From the NCBI GenBank assembly GCA_036250195.1, contig JAVHZZ010000006.1:156476224-156540223 (forward strand): DNA of 64,000 bases. Reading direction: 5' to 3'. Below the pieces are notes generated by a model, which saw nothing but the letters and a program-made list of their open reading frames with translations, made no database searches and was not told the DNA's origin. How positions within the stretch are numbered: position 1 is the first letter of the stretch; each line of letters opens with the position of its first letter. A program made the translations under genes and the position numbers. This stretch comes from Mixophyes australis (lineage: Eukaryota; Chordata; Amphibia; Anura; Limnodynastidae). Shown in pieces: positions 46,721-56,667 of this stretch.

Positions 46721-48400
46721 CTTTCTCTTTAATGAAGAGGAGAAAGGTGGGAGTGAGCTTTTACATGCATATATTACAAGCGGTTTTAATCTGTGTGAAT
46801 GTTTCTCAGAAATCAGGGGGGTTTGTTATGCCCATAAAGAAATGTTACGAGATAAAATCCCGTCTGTGAGCGAGACTTGTTCAAGTGAATCCATTTGTAC
46901 TTTCGATAGGGAAAACACAGAATCTGAAAATATGTGTGAATGTTTGGTGATAGGAGAGTCTGTTAAGAAAATGCTGAGTGATTTGCAGACACAATGCGAG
47001 GTGTCTAACAAGTGATGAAATTATTGAAATAAAGGAAGAAACATGTTATTCAAGCAGGCTGTGCTAGTTGATGATGAGAAAGGAGTGGCTTTGAACACTC
47101 GCCTAGGTCATGTCACTTTGACATTCCCTGTTTATGAGATTAGGGACTGCCCCTTTGAGGCATATTTACATGGCATGGAACGCATAGTGTCACAGTTAAG
47201 CTACACAGAGATACATGTAAACAACTGTTAGGAACCCCTCCAGCCGGCACAACACAACCCGGAGTCTACTCCGTCAGTCAGGTGTTCACTGGAGCCCCTG
47301 ATGGTGGGGACAGACTGGGCCGCAGACTTGCAGAGGGTCGTGAAGTGTGTACCGGCTGGGGAGAACCCAGGCAAGTGTAGTGGGGTCCAAGCAGAGGTCA
47401 GGGGTCACGAGCAGACAGGGAGTACGGTATACAAGCCTGAGGTCAGGGGTCACGAGCAGACAGGGAGATCGGTATTCAAGCCAGAGGTCAGGGGTCACAA
47501 GAAGCACAAGGAAAGTCCAAATCCAAGCCAAGGGTCATACACGGGAAATCAGCAGCGAGTCCAAAAAACAGGAGCAAGGCAGGGAGCAGGTTAAGCTGAC
47601 TGGACACAGGAACTATAACCGGCAGTGAGGCTGCAGACCTCACTGCCTTAAGTACTGAAGACCACCAATCAGAGCCTAGCTCTGAATCAAGCACAGCCCC
47701 TGTAGATTAATCAGCCCACAGGCTGGCCTGTCACACATGCGCCCGGCTACTCAGCCTGCCGGAGCGCCTACAGCCTATTTTCGGCGTCCGCAGTCGGCCC
47801 GAAATACCGGAAGTGACGTCCCGGTCGTCATGGCGATGGCGGGACGTCGGAGAGAGATAATGTGTGTCGCGGCGGTGCCCGCGGACGCCGCGTCTGTCTA
47901 ACAACAACAAGTGTCTTATGAACAGCCTTTTACTGTAATAAATGTTCACTGGTTACCTGATAATGATGTACAGGAGAAAGAGGTAGTGATAGGGGGTGGA
48001 CACACTCATACTGACAAGCATGTTACATGCAACAACACACACTGATTGGGGTATTGTTTAATATCATAAGCTGACAAAGTAATAAAAGTCAGCACCAGAA
48101 AAAAGATTGAAGAACAAAAAATGTGAATTAATGACAGTTACTGTAATCCCTAATGAATTAATGTTAATCTCTATGCAAAAAGTTTGTTCTTCACAGAAGG
48201 TTTCCATCTACATAGAGAGACCCTTTAGGTAATCCAGATTGAATTTATCCAACTCCCAATGAATAGAAGTTTGTAATAGGTTTTGGTCCACAATCACAAC
48301 AAACATAAGTAAACACTAGAAAGATTTACGTGATATAGACTCTGCTGAGTAATGACTATTGTGTTTTAGGAAAAAAGACTTAAGACATTATGAGCTATTA
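46721..48400 (+). pseudogene. Decayed coding remnants upstream of pol, unassigned
   Basis: A broken frame at about 46820-47225 (including 47043-47231 with LGHVTLTFPVYEIRDCPFEA) reads as former coding sequence. It is interrupted in HVNN by the solo LTR, after which the frame can be followed briefly from 47909. From 47940 to 48360 there are only short frames. The position before the polymerase suggests gag, protease or early pol, but I recognise no motif. No function is claimed. Confidence 0.35.
47226..47903. mobile_element. Solo LTR (678 bp), TSD ACAAC
   Basis: It begins TGTTAGGAACCCC and ends TCTGTCTAACA (TGTTAG/CTAACA inverse tips). ACAAC is duplicated at 47221-47225 and 47904-47908. A 44-bp minisatellite on GAGGTCAGGGGTCACGAGCA occupies about 47393-47510. 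The GC-rich right part has many CpGs (CGGAAGTGACGTCCCGG near 47809). It differs from the TGTCAC families in the window. Confidence 0.92.
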
Positions 48401-48404
48401 ACCG

Positions 48405-49560
48405 TGCTCCTGCATTAGCACTTTTGGATGACAGCAAGCCATTTACACTCTCCCCTGTGCAAGAATAAATGTTGAACCAATTGAAAGCTGAAGTAACTTT
48501 AGCACCAGCACTAGCTTTGCCAGATTGTAACAAGTTCTTTAATCCATACTTACCAACTTTCTGTCGGTCAAATCCGGGTGCCTGCGGAGGAGGTGGGCGT
48601 AACGGGGGGCGGGGCTCCAAAATGGTGTCATTTTGGACCCGCTCCCATGACGTGATGACGCAAAACGCGTCATTTGACAGCGGGGCCAAACGCCGCGATT
48701 CACTGGGAAAATGAGACTCTCGCAAAATGCGGGAGTCTCCCGAACATTCCGGGAGAGTTGGCAAGTATGCTTTAATCTGTTTGGCCATGAAACACAGGGA
48801 CATGCCCAGGGAGTGTTCAGCTGGACCCTGCATCAGAGCAGCACCTACATGTGCCAAATTAGTAGCGTGGCTGCACTACTGATAGACAGATCAACCCCCA
48901 TGGTATTGGGGCCTGAGTTCCCCATACAAGTTCCACATTCAGTAACAGAAATTCTCAACCAAGCACAGACAAAACACTTGTCCTGAGCCAGGTTCACTAA
49001 ATATGAGGTGGCTTTCCTTACCCCCTCTAATGTCATGCTAAAAAGGTATACAACTTTAAATCCAGTAACATTATTGCAATAATGTTGTTGCATTCAAAAG
49101 AGGGGAAAGAAGGTGTGCAAATTGACACAGAAGCAGATATTGATCAGACACATAGTGAAAGTGACAGTCACAGCAGCAGCAACAAACAGAACATACATAG
49201 AAACCTTTTCTTTTTCTCCCATGCATGATGTCGTTGAACTAATGCGATTAGAAAGTGCTGCTATACCTGACATATCTGAAATCCCTATACCAAATGCTGG
49301 CTTAGAACTGTTTGTAGATGGTTCCCGATACTATGTCGATGGCACACTATACATAGGGTGTGCAGAACTTATTAGGCCACTTTTTGCTGCTCTCCAACTG
49401 CCATAGCAACTGGCGGTGTTAAAGGTAACGACACACTCGATAGACCTCAGAAGCCAAAGGTAATGCCCTAGCAGATGCTGCTGCAAAGCAAGCTGCTTTA
49501 ATACCACTGAACCCTGGGAACAAAAATGTTATGGCCCTACTCCAATCCCAGACTTAGAGA
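48405..49560 (+). pseudogene. Retroviral pol relic: RT connection and RNase H
   Basis: After DDSKPFTLS, the frame reads LKAEVTLAPALALPDCNKFF, the retroviral stretch between polymerase and RNase H. The hAT MITE inserts at that point. Coding resumes near 48778 with FGHETQGHAQGVFSWTL, followed by AALLIDRSTPMVLGPEFPIQ and VTEILNQAQTKHLS. RNase H appears at about 49300-49380 as LELFVDGSRYYVDGTLYIG (first catalytic Asp in VDGS), then a decayed ALADAAAKQAAL near 49470. Frames change repeatedly. It resembles gamma/epsilon-type retroviruses; the genus is inferred. Confidence 0.75.
48545..48769. mobile_element. hAT MITE (225 bp), TSD CTTTAATC
   Basis: It starts CATACTTACCAACTTT and ends AGAGTTGGCAAGTATG, inverted. 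The 8-bp CTTTAATC is duplicated exactly at 48537-48544 and 48770-48777. The subterminal CGGGAGTCTCCCGAA near the right end is itself a small palindrome. The exact duplication and position inside a retroviral pol relic show it inserted after the retroelement. Confidence 0.95.
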
Positions 49561-50490
49561 CACTCATGACATTTCAATAACAAGCCCCAGATGTTGAAAA
49601 ACAGGCTTGGAAAAGGCTGATGGCAGCGGAACAAGGAAATAAATGGCGTTTGCAGGATCGCTATTGTTTGACAAAGGCACTGTGTCCAGGAATGACACAG
49701 GTCCTGCATGGAGAGGGCCATGTGTCCAAGAACAATATGGTAAAGGACCTGGAAACAAACTGAGTGGCTCCTGGATTTGCACAGCTGCACAGGCATTTGT
49801 TCTGGATGTGTGACATGTGCTTTACACAATCCTGGTAAGACTGTAAAGTTTCCACCCAAAAGTACCCCACAGACTCTGTACCTTTTCCAAAAGGGTGTAG
49901 ATAGACTTTATACAGCTACCCAAAGTAACTATGAGTATGTCCTCGTGTGCATTGACATGGTTAGCCATAGGGCAGAGGCATGGCATTGCAGAACAGCAGC
50001 TACTAGAGCAGTGGCCAAGAAATATATGTCAGAAGTTGTATGTAGATAAGGGGTTCCAGAAGTAATTGAAAGTGACACAGGTACGCATTTTACGGATAAG
50101 AAACTATAGCAGGATCTAGAAGAAGTGAGTATCATGTCAAAACTACAGACACCCAGTCTAGAGGGTGGGTAGAAAGGCTGAATTATACATTAAAATTGAA
50201 AATGCGGAAACTAATGGCAGAGAGAGGAAACAATTGACTAACATACACCACAAGGTGTTCTCTTCCATTCCAGATTCAAACCAGGATCCTAACACTCATC
50301 AATTGTAGCCAGGAGTTTGGGGTTTTATAAAGTTTTTATAAATAAACATGTGAGAAAAGCTTTTGAACCCAGGTTTGAAGGACCATACCTGATCTTATTG
50401 ACGAATCCCATGGCAGTGAAAGTACAGGGAAATGATACCTGGATAAACGCTTCCCACTGCAAGAACTTCAGACTAGGGGAGTCTGAGTAA
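49560..50490 (+). pseudogene. Retroviral integrase relic
   Basis: The zinc-binding region is visible in pieces: HGEGHVSK (about 49708-49731), then CSGCVTCALHNPGK (about 49799-49834). The catalytic core follows as YEYVLVCIDMVSHRAEAW (about 49930-49985), a stop, and VIESDTGTHFTD near 50063-50098, where the two Asp-containing segments of the DDE core are recognisable. The C-terminal part at about 50150-50490 has WVERLN-like and a final SHCKNF segment. Stops and frame changes prevent expression. Confidence 0.75.
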
Positions 50491-50539
50491 AATGTATTTT
50501 GCAAGTTACTTAAGGGTCCAAGGGACACCAGAGAGTGGT

Positions 50540-51432
50540 GTTCAATGATATTAGCAGGAAGTATATTGATTGCAAGTTATTTTCTTTTGTTGTGGGCTGT
50601 AGATGCTTACTAGTCTACAAAGGAAAGCCAGGTCTGGAAGAACCAGACTCACGCCAATAGTAGTGTAGAGATGATTATACATAATGAGAAAAATATGAAC
50701 GTTCAACACAACCAAATAAAGAAAAGAGCAACCCATGACTGTTGGGGTTTATCCCCAATATAGAAATGTATTTATGAGTATTGTGGACATCCTCCTAAAG
50801 AAAGGTGTATCAGATGGTGCAGAGCCCCACTAACAAAGAGTTCCACACATTATTACATATACACAAGACAAAAGGGTTAATATTGGATTACCTGATAGCT
50901 CTGTCTGGAGGGTACTGCTTGACCCTAAGCACTCAATTTGGAGCCCAGTGTGGCACCTTTTTCACTAATGACACAGATCTTCATCATCATCATCATCACC
51001 ATTTATTTATATAGCGCCACTTATTCTGCAGCGCTGTACAGAGAACTCACTCACATCAGTCCCTGCCCCATTGGAGCTTACAGTCTAAATTCCCTAATAC
51101 ACACAAACACACACAGACTAGGGTCAATTTGCTACCAGCCAATTAACCTACCACTATGTTTTTTGAGAGTGGGGAGAAAACCGGAGCACTCGGAGGAAAC
51201 CCACGCAAGCACGGGGAGAACATACAAACTCCACACAGATAAGGCCATGATCGGGAATTGAACTCATTACCCCAGTGCTGTAAGGCAGAAGTGCTAGCCA
51301 CTAAGCCACTGTGCTGCCCAGATGACCCAGAGAAAATGATTAATGAACACTTACAAGAAATAAGAGACATAAAATATATATCTTTAAAGGAGCACACTGG
51401 AAATGCTTATCTAGAAGAATGTTTTCATGGCT
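50540..51432 (+). pseudogene. Retroviral env-like fragment, interrupted by V-SINE
   Basis: It follows the integrase at the expected env position. A hydrophobic signal-like peptide (about 50540-50600) precedes NQTHANSS, two potential glycosylation sites, and Cys-containing stretches to FFTNDTD (about 50976). After the V-SINE, the reading resumes as DDPEKMINEHLQEI (about 51320-51360) to about 51432. No transmembrane subunit is present. Assigned mainly by position and composition; the family is not certain. Confidence 0.5.
50979..51318 (-). mobile_element. V-SINE, minus orientation
   Basis: The complement reads GGGCAGCACAGTGGCTTAGT at 51318 (box A TGGCTTAGTGG), a box-B-like AGTTCAATTCC, the conserved V-domain near 51165-51240, and a tail of GCGCTATATAAATAAATGG with GAT repeats at 50982-51010. 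It is the same family as 38937-39319. A short CAGAT lies at both borders, a possible 5-bp duplication. It interrupts the env-like fragment. Confidence 0.92.
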
Positions 51433-51810
51433 AAACCTGGCCAATTGGTTCAAGAGTATAGGAGAATGGATTTCATGCATGTTGGCACCAATGACCGTGT
51501 TAGAGGAAGATGGGGTGTCCTAAAGAATGATTTCAGGGACATAGGTCAGAAACTTAAGGCAAGGACATCCATGGTAGTATTTTCAGAAATACTACCTGTG
51601 CCACGTTCTAGTTCAGGGAGGCAGTGGGAGATTAGGGAGGGTAATGCGTGACTAAAGCTTGGAGTAGGAAGGAGGGTTTTGGATTCTTAGAGCACTGGGC
51701 TGATTTCTCGGTCAGTTGCCATCTTTATTGTCGAGATGGATTGCACCTGAATGTGAACCTGCTGTGCTAGGGGAGAGAATGGTTAGAAGGTTGGAGGAGA
51801 TTTTTAACTA
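51433..51810 (+). pseudogene. CR1 ORF1 SGNH esterase-like domain
   Basis: HVGTNDRVRGRWGVLKNDFR and ARTSMVVFSEILPVPRSS match the GTND block and following strand of the SGNH hydrolase domain that some CR1 elements carry in ORF1. A decayed C-terminal GLHLN-like box lies near 51740-51760. The N-terminal catalytic Ser block is absent. Broken by a stop at about 51650. Confidence 0.75.
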
Positions 51811-52017
51811 GGCTTCGGAGGGGAGGGGCAAGCAAGTATTTATGGGATACACATTAAGAGTAGGAAGGAGGAATTTAACAAGAGTCAAGGGGGTGGAGAG
51901 GGGGGAAAGGGAAGCATAGCTGATAAGGAGTGGCCCTTTTTAAAGCAAAAAGAAATACTTAAGGGAGGCAATAGATTTGAGTGTATACTTGAAGATGCAA
52001 TAAGCCTGACAGGTAAA

Positions 52018-52824
52018 ATGGGGGAGTTAGAACTTGTAGCAATGAATGAGCAGTATGATATTATAGGTATTACGGAGACCTTGTGGGATGATACACATGA
52101 CTGGGCCGTCAACTTGGAAGGGTATACTCTCTTCAGGAGGGATAAGGTAAATAAAAGGGGAGGAGGAGTATGTCTTTATATTAAGCCAGTGTTAAAACCA
52201 AGTATTCAGGGTGTTATTTACGAAAATATTGGTGATAATATAGAGGCATTGTGGGTGGAAATATCCAGTGGAGGAAAAAGTTCAGAGAAGCTGCTGATAG
52301 GGATATGCTATAAACCGCCAGATATTAGTATGATTGAGGAAGCCCAACGTCTACAGAAAATTGAAGAGACTACACAACTAGGTAAAATTTTAATTATGGG
52401 GGATTTTAATTATCCGGATATTGATTGGAGTACTGAGACATGTGGTACAGCTATGGGAAATTGGTTTCTGAGCATGGTAAAAAAACATTAAATGTCCCAA
52501 TTAGTAGAGGAACCAACTAAGAACCGGACTTTACTGGTCCTAGTAATAACAAATAATGTAGATGTAATGTCAAATATTACAGTAAGGGAACACTTGGGAA
52601 ACAGTGATCATAATATGGTCTTATTTGATATTAGTTTCCAGGAGCAACGGTATAAGGGATCAACTAGGACCTTAAACTTTAGAAAGGCACATTTTAATAT
52701 GCTAAAGGAGTCTATAAAGTGCATTGACTGGGATAAAGTTTTTGAGGAAAAAATACTGAAGAAAAGTGGGCTGTTTTTAAAGTGTTCTTGGAAACATACA
52801 CGTATAAGTTCATTCCTATGGTAA
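52018..52824 (+). pseudogene. CR1 ORF2 apurinic endonuclease domain
   Basis: The AP-endonuclease-like domain nicks target DNA for reverse transcription. Seen in order: IIGITETLWDDTHDW (catalytic Glu of the ET motif), FRRDKVNKRGGGVCLYIK, LLIGICYKPPD, and ILIMGDFNYPDIDW (GDFN motif). A stop at 52489-52491 separates the rest, which includes the NSDHNMVLFDI box (SDH motif) near 52600-52640. The first piece is open over 157 codons, so decay is moderate. Confidence 0.9.
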
Positions 52825-53039
52825 ATAAATGTAAAATAATTAAGTCTAAACCAATGTGGCTAAATAAAAAGGTAAGGTAAGAAATGCAAAGGAGGAAGTA
52901 TGCATTTAAATTGTTTAAGTCTGAAGGGTCTGAGGAGTACTTCTGTAGGTACAAGGAATGTAATAAAACATGCAAAAAGTAAATTAGATTTGCTAAATTA
53001 CAAAATGAAAAACAAGTTGCAAAAGAAAGTAAGAGAAAG

Positions 53040-54386
53040 CCCAAATCATTTTTTAAGTATATAAATGGCTAAAGGATTAGAAAAGATAATATAGGACCCC
53101 TAAGAATTGAGATGGGTGAATTTATAAATGATACTAAGGAAAAAGCAGACATATTAAACACTTTCTTTTCTTCAGTATTTACTAGAGAGGAACAAATGGT
53201 AGGAATAATACATAAAAGAGGAAATTAAACCATACCATTAATTAAAACTTGGCTGACAAAGGAAGATGTCCAAAGGTGTCTGAAGAATAATAAGATAAAT
53301 AAAGCTCCAGGTCCCGATGGCATACACCCAAGGGTTCTTATGGAGCTAAACTCAGAAATAGCTAGACCACTATTCTTAATTTTCATACACTCAATCTTAT
53401 CAGGCTCAGTACCAAGGGATTGTGATGCTGTTGTTTAAAAAGGGGGCGAGATCACAACCAGGGAATTATAGACCTGTAGGCCTGACATTAATAGTGAGAA
53501 AACTACTAGAATGTATATTAAGGTATAGTATTCAGGATTACTTGGTGCGCTTTAAGATTATTAGTGGGAATCAGCATGGATTTGTGAGGGATAGGTCATG
53601 TTAAACTAATCTAATTAGTTTCTATGAGGAAGTTAGTGGGAACTTAGACCAGAATCTATAATGGAAAAGAATTTGGGAGTGCTCGTAGACAGTAAACTTA
53701 GCAATAGTGCTCAATGTCAAGCAGCAGCTGCAAGGGAAAATAAAGTATTGGCATGCATAAAAAGAGGCATAGATGCAAGGGAAGATAGTGTAATTTTGCC
53801 ACTGTATAAATCGTTGGTAAGACCTCATCTTGAAAATGGAGTACAGTTCTGGGCACCACTCTATAATAAAGATATTTTGGAACTAGAAAGGGTTCAGAGA
53901 AGGACGACAAAATTGATAAAGAGTATGGAGACATTAAGTTATGAGGAAGAGTTCGCCAGTTTAGGCATGTTTACTTTAGAAAAGAGGCATCTAAGAGGAG
54001 ATATGATTACTATGCACAAATACATTAAGGGTCAATACATAGAACTTTCATGGGAACTTTTTACCCCAAGGACTATACACAAGACATGCGGTCACCCCCT
54101 AAGGCTGGAGGAGAGAAAATTTCACAACCAGCAAAGGAAGGGGTTCTTTACAGTAAGGGCAGTCAAGATATGGAATTCACTGCCAGGGAAGGTTTTGATG
54201 ACAGATTCAATAGCTGAAGAAAGGGTTAGACAAATTTTTAGCGGAAAAGTGTATCCAGGGATACGACCGTTGATTAAAATGAAGGATAGTAGTGGATATA
54301 GGGATAAAATAGGACTGCTGAGGGATTTTTCACAATTGAAACAGATCGGCGGTTGCTTAGTCTGGATCAATTTCCAATATAAGTGA
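53040..54386 (+). pseudogene. CR1 ORF2 polymerase flanks without catalytic centre
   Basis: The N-terminal polymerase region is present: ILNTFFSSVFTREEQ, NKINKAPGPDGIHPRVLMEL, NYRPVGLTLIVRKLLECIL and GNQHGFVRDRSC. Reading then jumps, after FYEEVSGNLDQ, straight to LGVLVDSKLSNSAQCQAAAA near 53670. The DFAKAFDTV-to-FADD segment, about 300-400 bp in the copy at 55098-56662, is deleted. The C-terminal part (53661-54386) is fully open: LPLYKSLVRPHLENGVQFWA, RRTTKLIKSME and VKIWNSLPGKVL. The deletion alone makes it inactive. Confidence 0.88.
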
Positions 54387-54470
54387 GGGATCGCAGGAGA
54401 TCCAAAATAGGTTGAACTTGATGGACTGGTGTCTTTTTTCAAGCTCTTCAACTATGTTACTATGTTACTA

Positions 54471-54518
54471 TATCAGGTCTGATACATTTTGTATTTCAAA
54501 GACTGTTATTAATCCTTA

Positions 54519-54549
<31 letters not shown>

Positions 54550-55097
54550 CAAATAAAACTGATGATGTGGCTTATTAACAAATGTACTAAAGCTAAGTGT
54601 TTCTCTTCCAGAAAAATTAAAGTTACAACACTTGTCTTAACCGCTGTACTGTATACCCCATCGGGTGAGTATGGGGTATGGGGAACTCTCAGAACTACTG
54701 CTATTGGTGATCGGTGCAGAAACCAAGAACTTTTTCCGTGAAATCCACATGCGTGTTACTGAAGCCTATCCTTATGAAGTTATACAGCACAATGGACAAT
54801 CCCTCCTATTGTGAAATAAGTGGCGTATATAACACTTGCCGAGCGCACTGTGTATTTTCTCTCTCCCTTTCCTTTTTCCTTTGCCATGAAATCCATATTT
54901 AGGGTGAGATTCCATTTGGTATGGCCACTAGGCTTCAATGAATCTATAAGATTCCATTGTATAAAACATTAAGGGAATTATATCGTGAAGTACGGTCTAT
55001 ACAGGAGCCAAATTGGACTATAGGCAGGGCTTAGTTTAGAGGTTCTAGATTAAAATTTGAATCAAAAGAGGGGACTGGTAAATTAGAATATAAAAGT
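54471..55097. other. Unassigned spacer between opposed CR1 copies
   Basis: Contains a TA microsatellite (about 54521-54550) and otherwise no recognised gene or repeat ends. Confidence 0.5.
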
Positions 55098-56662
55098 CAT
55101 CATATATTGACTGCCCTTACTGTAAAGAACCCCTTCCTTTGCTGGTTGTGAATTTTCCTCTCCTCTAACCTTAAGGGGTGACCGCGTGTACGGTGTACAG
55201 TCATTGGGGTATTAAGTTCCCATGAAATTTCTCTGTATTGACACTTAATGTATTTGTGCATAGTAATCATATCTCCTCTTAGACGCCTCTTTTCTAAAGT
55301 AAACATGCCTAAACTGGATAACCTTTCCTCATAACTTAATGACTCCATGCCCTTTATCAATTTTGTCGCTCTTCTCTAAACCCATTCTAGTTCCAAAATA
55401 TCTTTTTTATAGTGTGGTGCCCAGAACTGTACTCCATATTCAAGATGATGTCTTACCAACAATTTATACAGTGGCAAAATGACACTATCTTCCCTTGCAT
55501 CTATGCCCCTATGCCCCTTTTATGCATGCCAATACGTTATTTGCCCTTGCAGCTGCTGCTTGACATTGAGCAATATTGCTAAGTCTACTGTCTACGAGCA
55601 CTCCCAAATACTTATCCATTATAGAGTCCCCTAAATTAATCCTATTTAATTTATAGATTGCGTGCTTGTTTTTGATCCCTAAATGCATAACCTTACATTT
55701 ATCTAGGTTGAACCTCATATTCCATTTGGCAGCCCAATCCTCCAGTTTATTTAAGATCCTCTGGAGAGAAGCTCTACATCTTGCTCTGATTTTATCACCT
55801 TACAGAGTTTAGTGTCATCTGCAAAAATGGAAACTTTGTTCTCTATACCATCACCAAGATCATTAATAAATATATTAAAAAGGAGTGGTCCCAGCACGGA
55901 ACCTTAAGGTACTCCACTTAAAACTTTTGACCAATTAGAAAATGTTCCATTTATCACAACTCTATGTTCCCTATCCTCTAACCAGTTTTCGATCCAAGTA
56001 CAAATTTTGGTTCCTAGACCCAGTTACCTTATTTTGTAAACCAACCTCTTGTGTGGCACTGTGTCAAAGGCCTTTGCAAAATCTAAGTAGACCACATCTA
56101 CTGTGCTGCCCTGGTCTAAGTTCCCACTAACTTCCTCGTAGAAACTAATTAGATTAGTTTGTCATGACCTATCCCTCACAAATCCATGCTGATTCCCAAT
56201 AATAATCTTATTGCGCACCAAGTAATCCTGAATACTATCCCTTAATATACCTTCCAGTCGTTTCCCTACTATTGATGTCAGGCTTACAGGTCTATAATTC
56301 CCTAGTTGTGATCTTGTCTCCTTTTTCAACAACGGCATCATATCTGCTATTCAGCAATCCCTTGGTACTGAGCTTGATGAGATTGAATCTGTGAAAATTA
56401 ATAATAGCGGCCTAGCTATTTCTGAGTTTAGCTTCATAAGAACCCTTGGGTGTATGCCATATTGACCTGGAGCTTTGTTTATCTTAATATTCTTCAGTCG
56501 CTTTTGCACTTCTTCCTTTGTCAGCCATGTATTAATTAATGGTACGGTTTCATTTACGTTTTTATGTATTATTCCTACCATTTGTTCCTCTCTAGTAAAT
56601 ACTGAAGAAAAGAACGTGTTTAATACATCTGCTTTTTCCTTAGTACAATGGAGGTGAATTCA
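55098..56662 (-). pseudogene. CR1 LINE ORF2 polymerase, minus strand
   Basis: Reading down the minus strand from 56581: LTKEEVQKRLKNIKINKAPG, HPRVLMKLNSEIARPLLLIF, a LDFAKAFDTVPH-like segment near 56060, the catalytic FADDTK at about 55808-55825, KCKVMHLG (about 55685), YLGVLVDSRLSNIAQCQAAA, and GMESLSYEERLSSLGMFTLE ending VRAVNI at 55100. The C-terminal end and tail are missing, and the 5' side stops at the solo LTR (56668). Frameshifts and stops lie between pieces. It is closely similar to the plus-strand copy but keeps the catalytic centre that copy lacks. Confidence 0.9.
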
Positions 56663-56667
56663 CAGAA

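Larger units (their letters stand above)
46721..51432 (+). mobile_element. Endogenous retrovirus-like element, decayed, with three insertions
   Basis: Retroviral genes follow in order on the plus strand: uncertain coding remnants (46721-48360), end of reverse transcriptase and RNase H (about 48405-49560), integrase (about 49560-50490) and an env start and fragment (about 50540-51432). It is broken by a solo LTR (47226-47903), a hAT MITE (48545-48769) and a V-SINE (50979-51318), and by many stops. No LTRs of its own were recognised. A CR1 LINE begins directly after it. Confidence 0.7.
51433..54470 (+). mobile_element. CR1-clade LINE, internal deletion
   Basis: Begins in the esterase-like region of ORF1 and runs to the characteristic CR1 end (GGTTGAACTTGATGGACTGG, then CTATGTTACTATGTTACT at about 54452-54470). 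It is nearly full in span, but the polymerase centre is missing and stops are frequent. It starts directly after the retroviral env relic, with no clear target duplication. Confidence 0.9.

Noticed and set aside
47301..47628. Plus-strand frames of 93 and 97 codons
   Set aside because: Inside the solo LTR at 47226-47903 and built from its 44-bp repeat.
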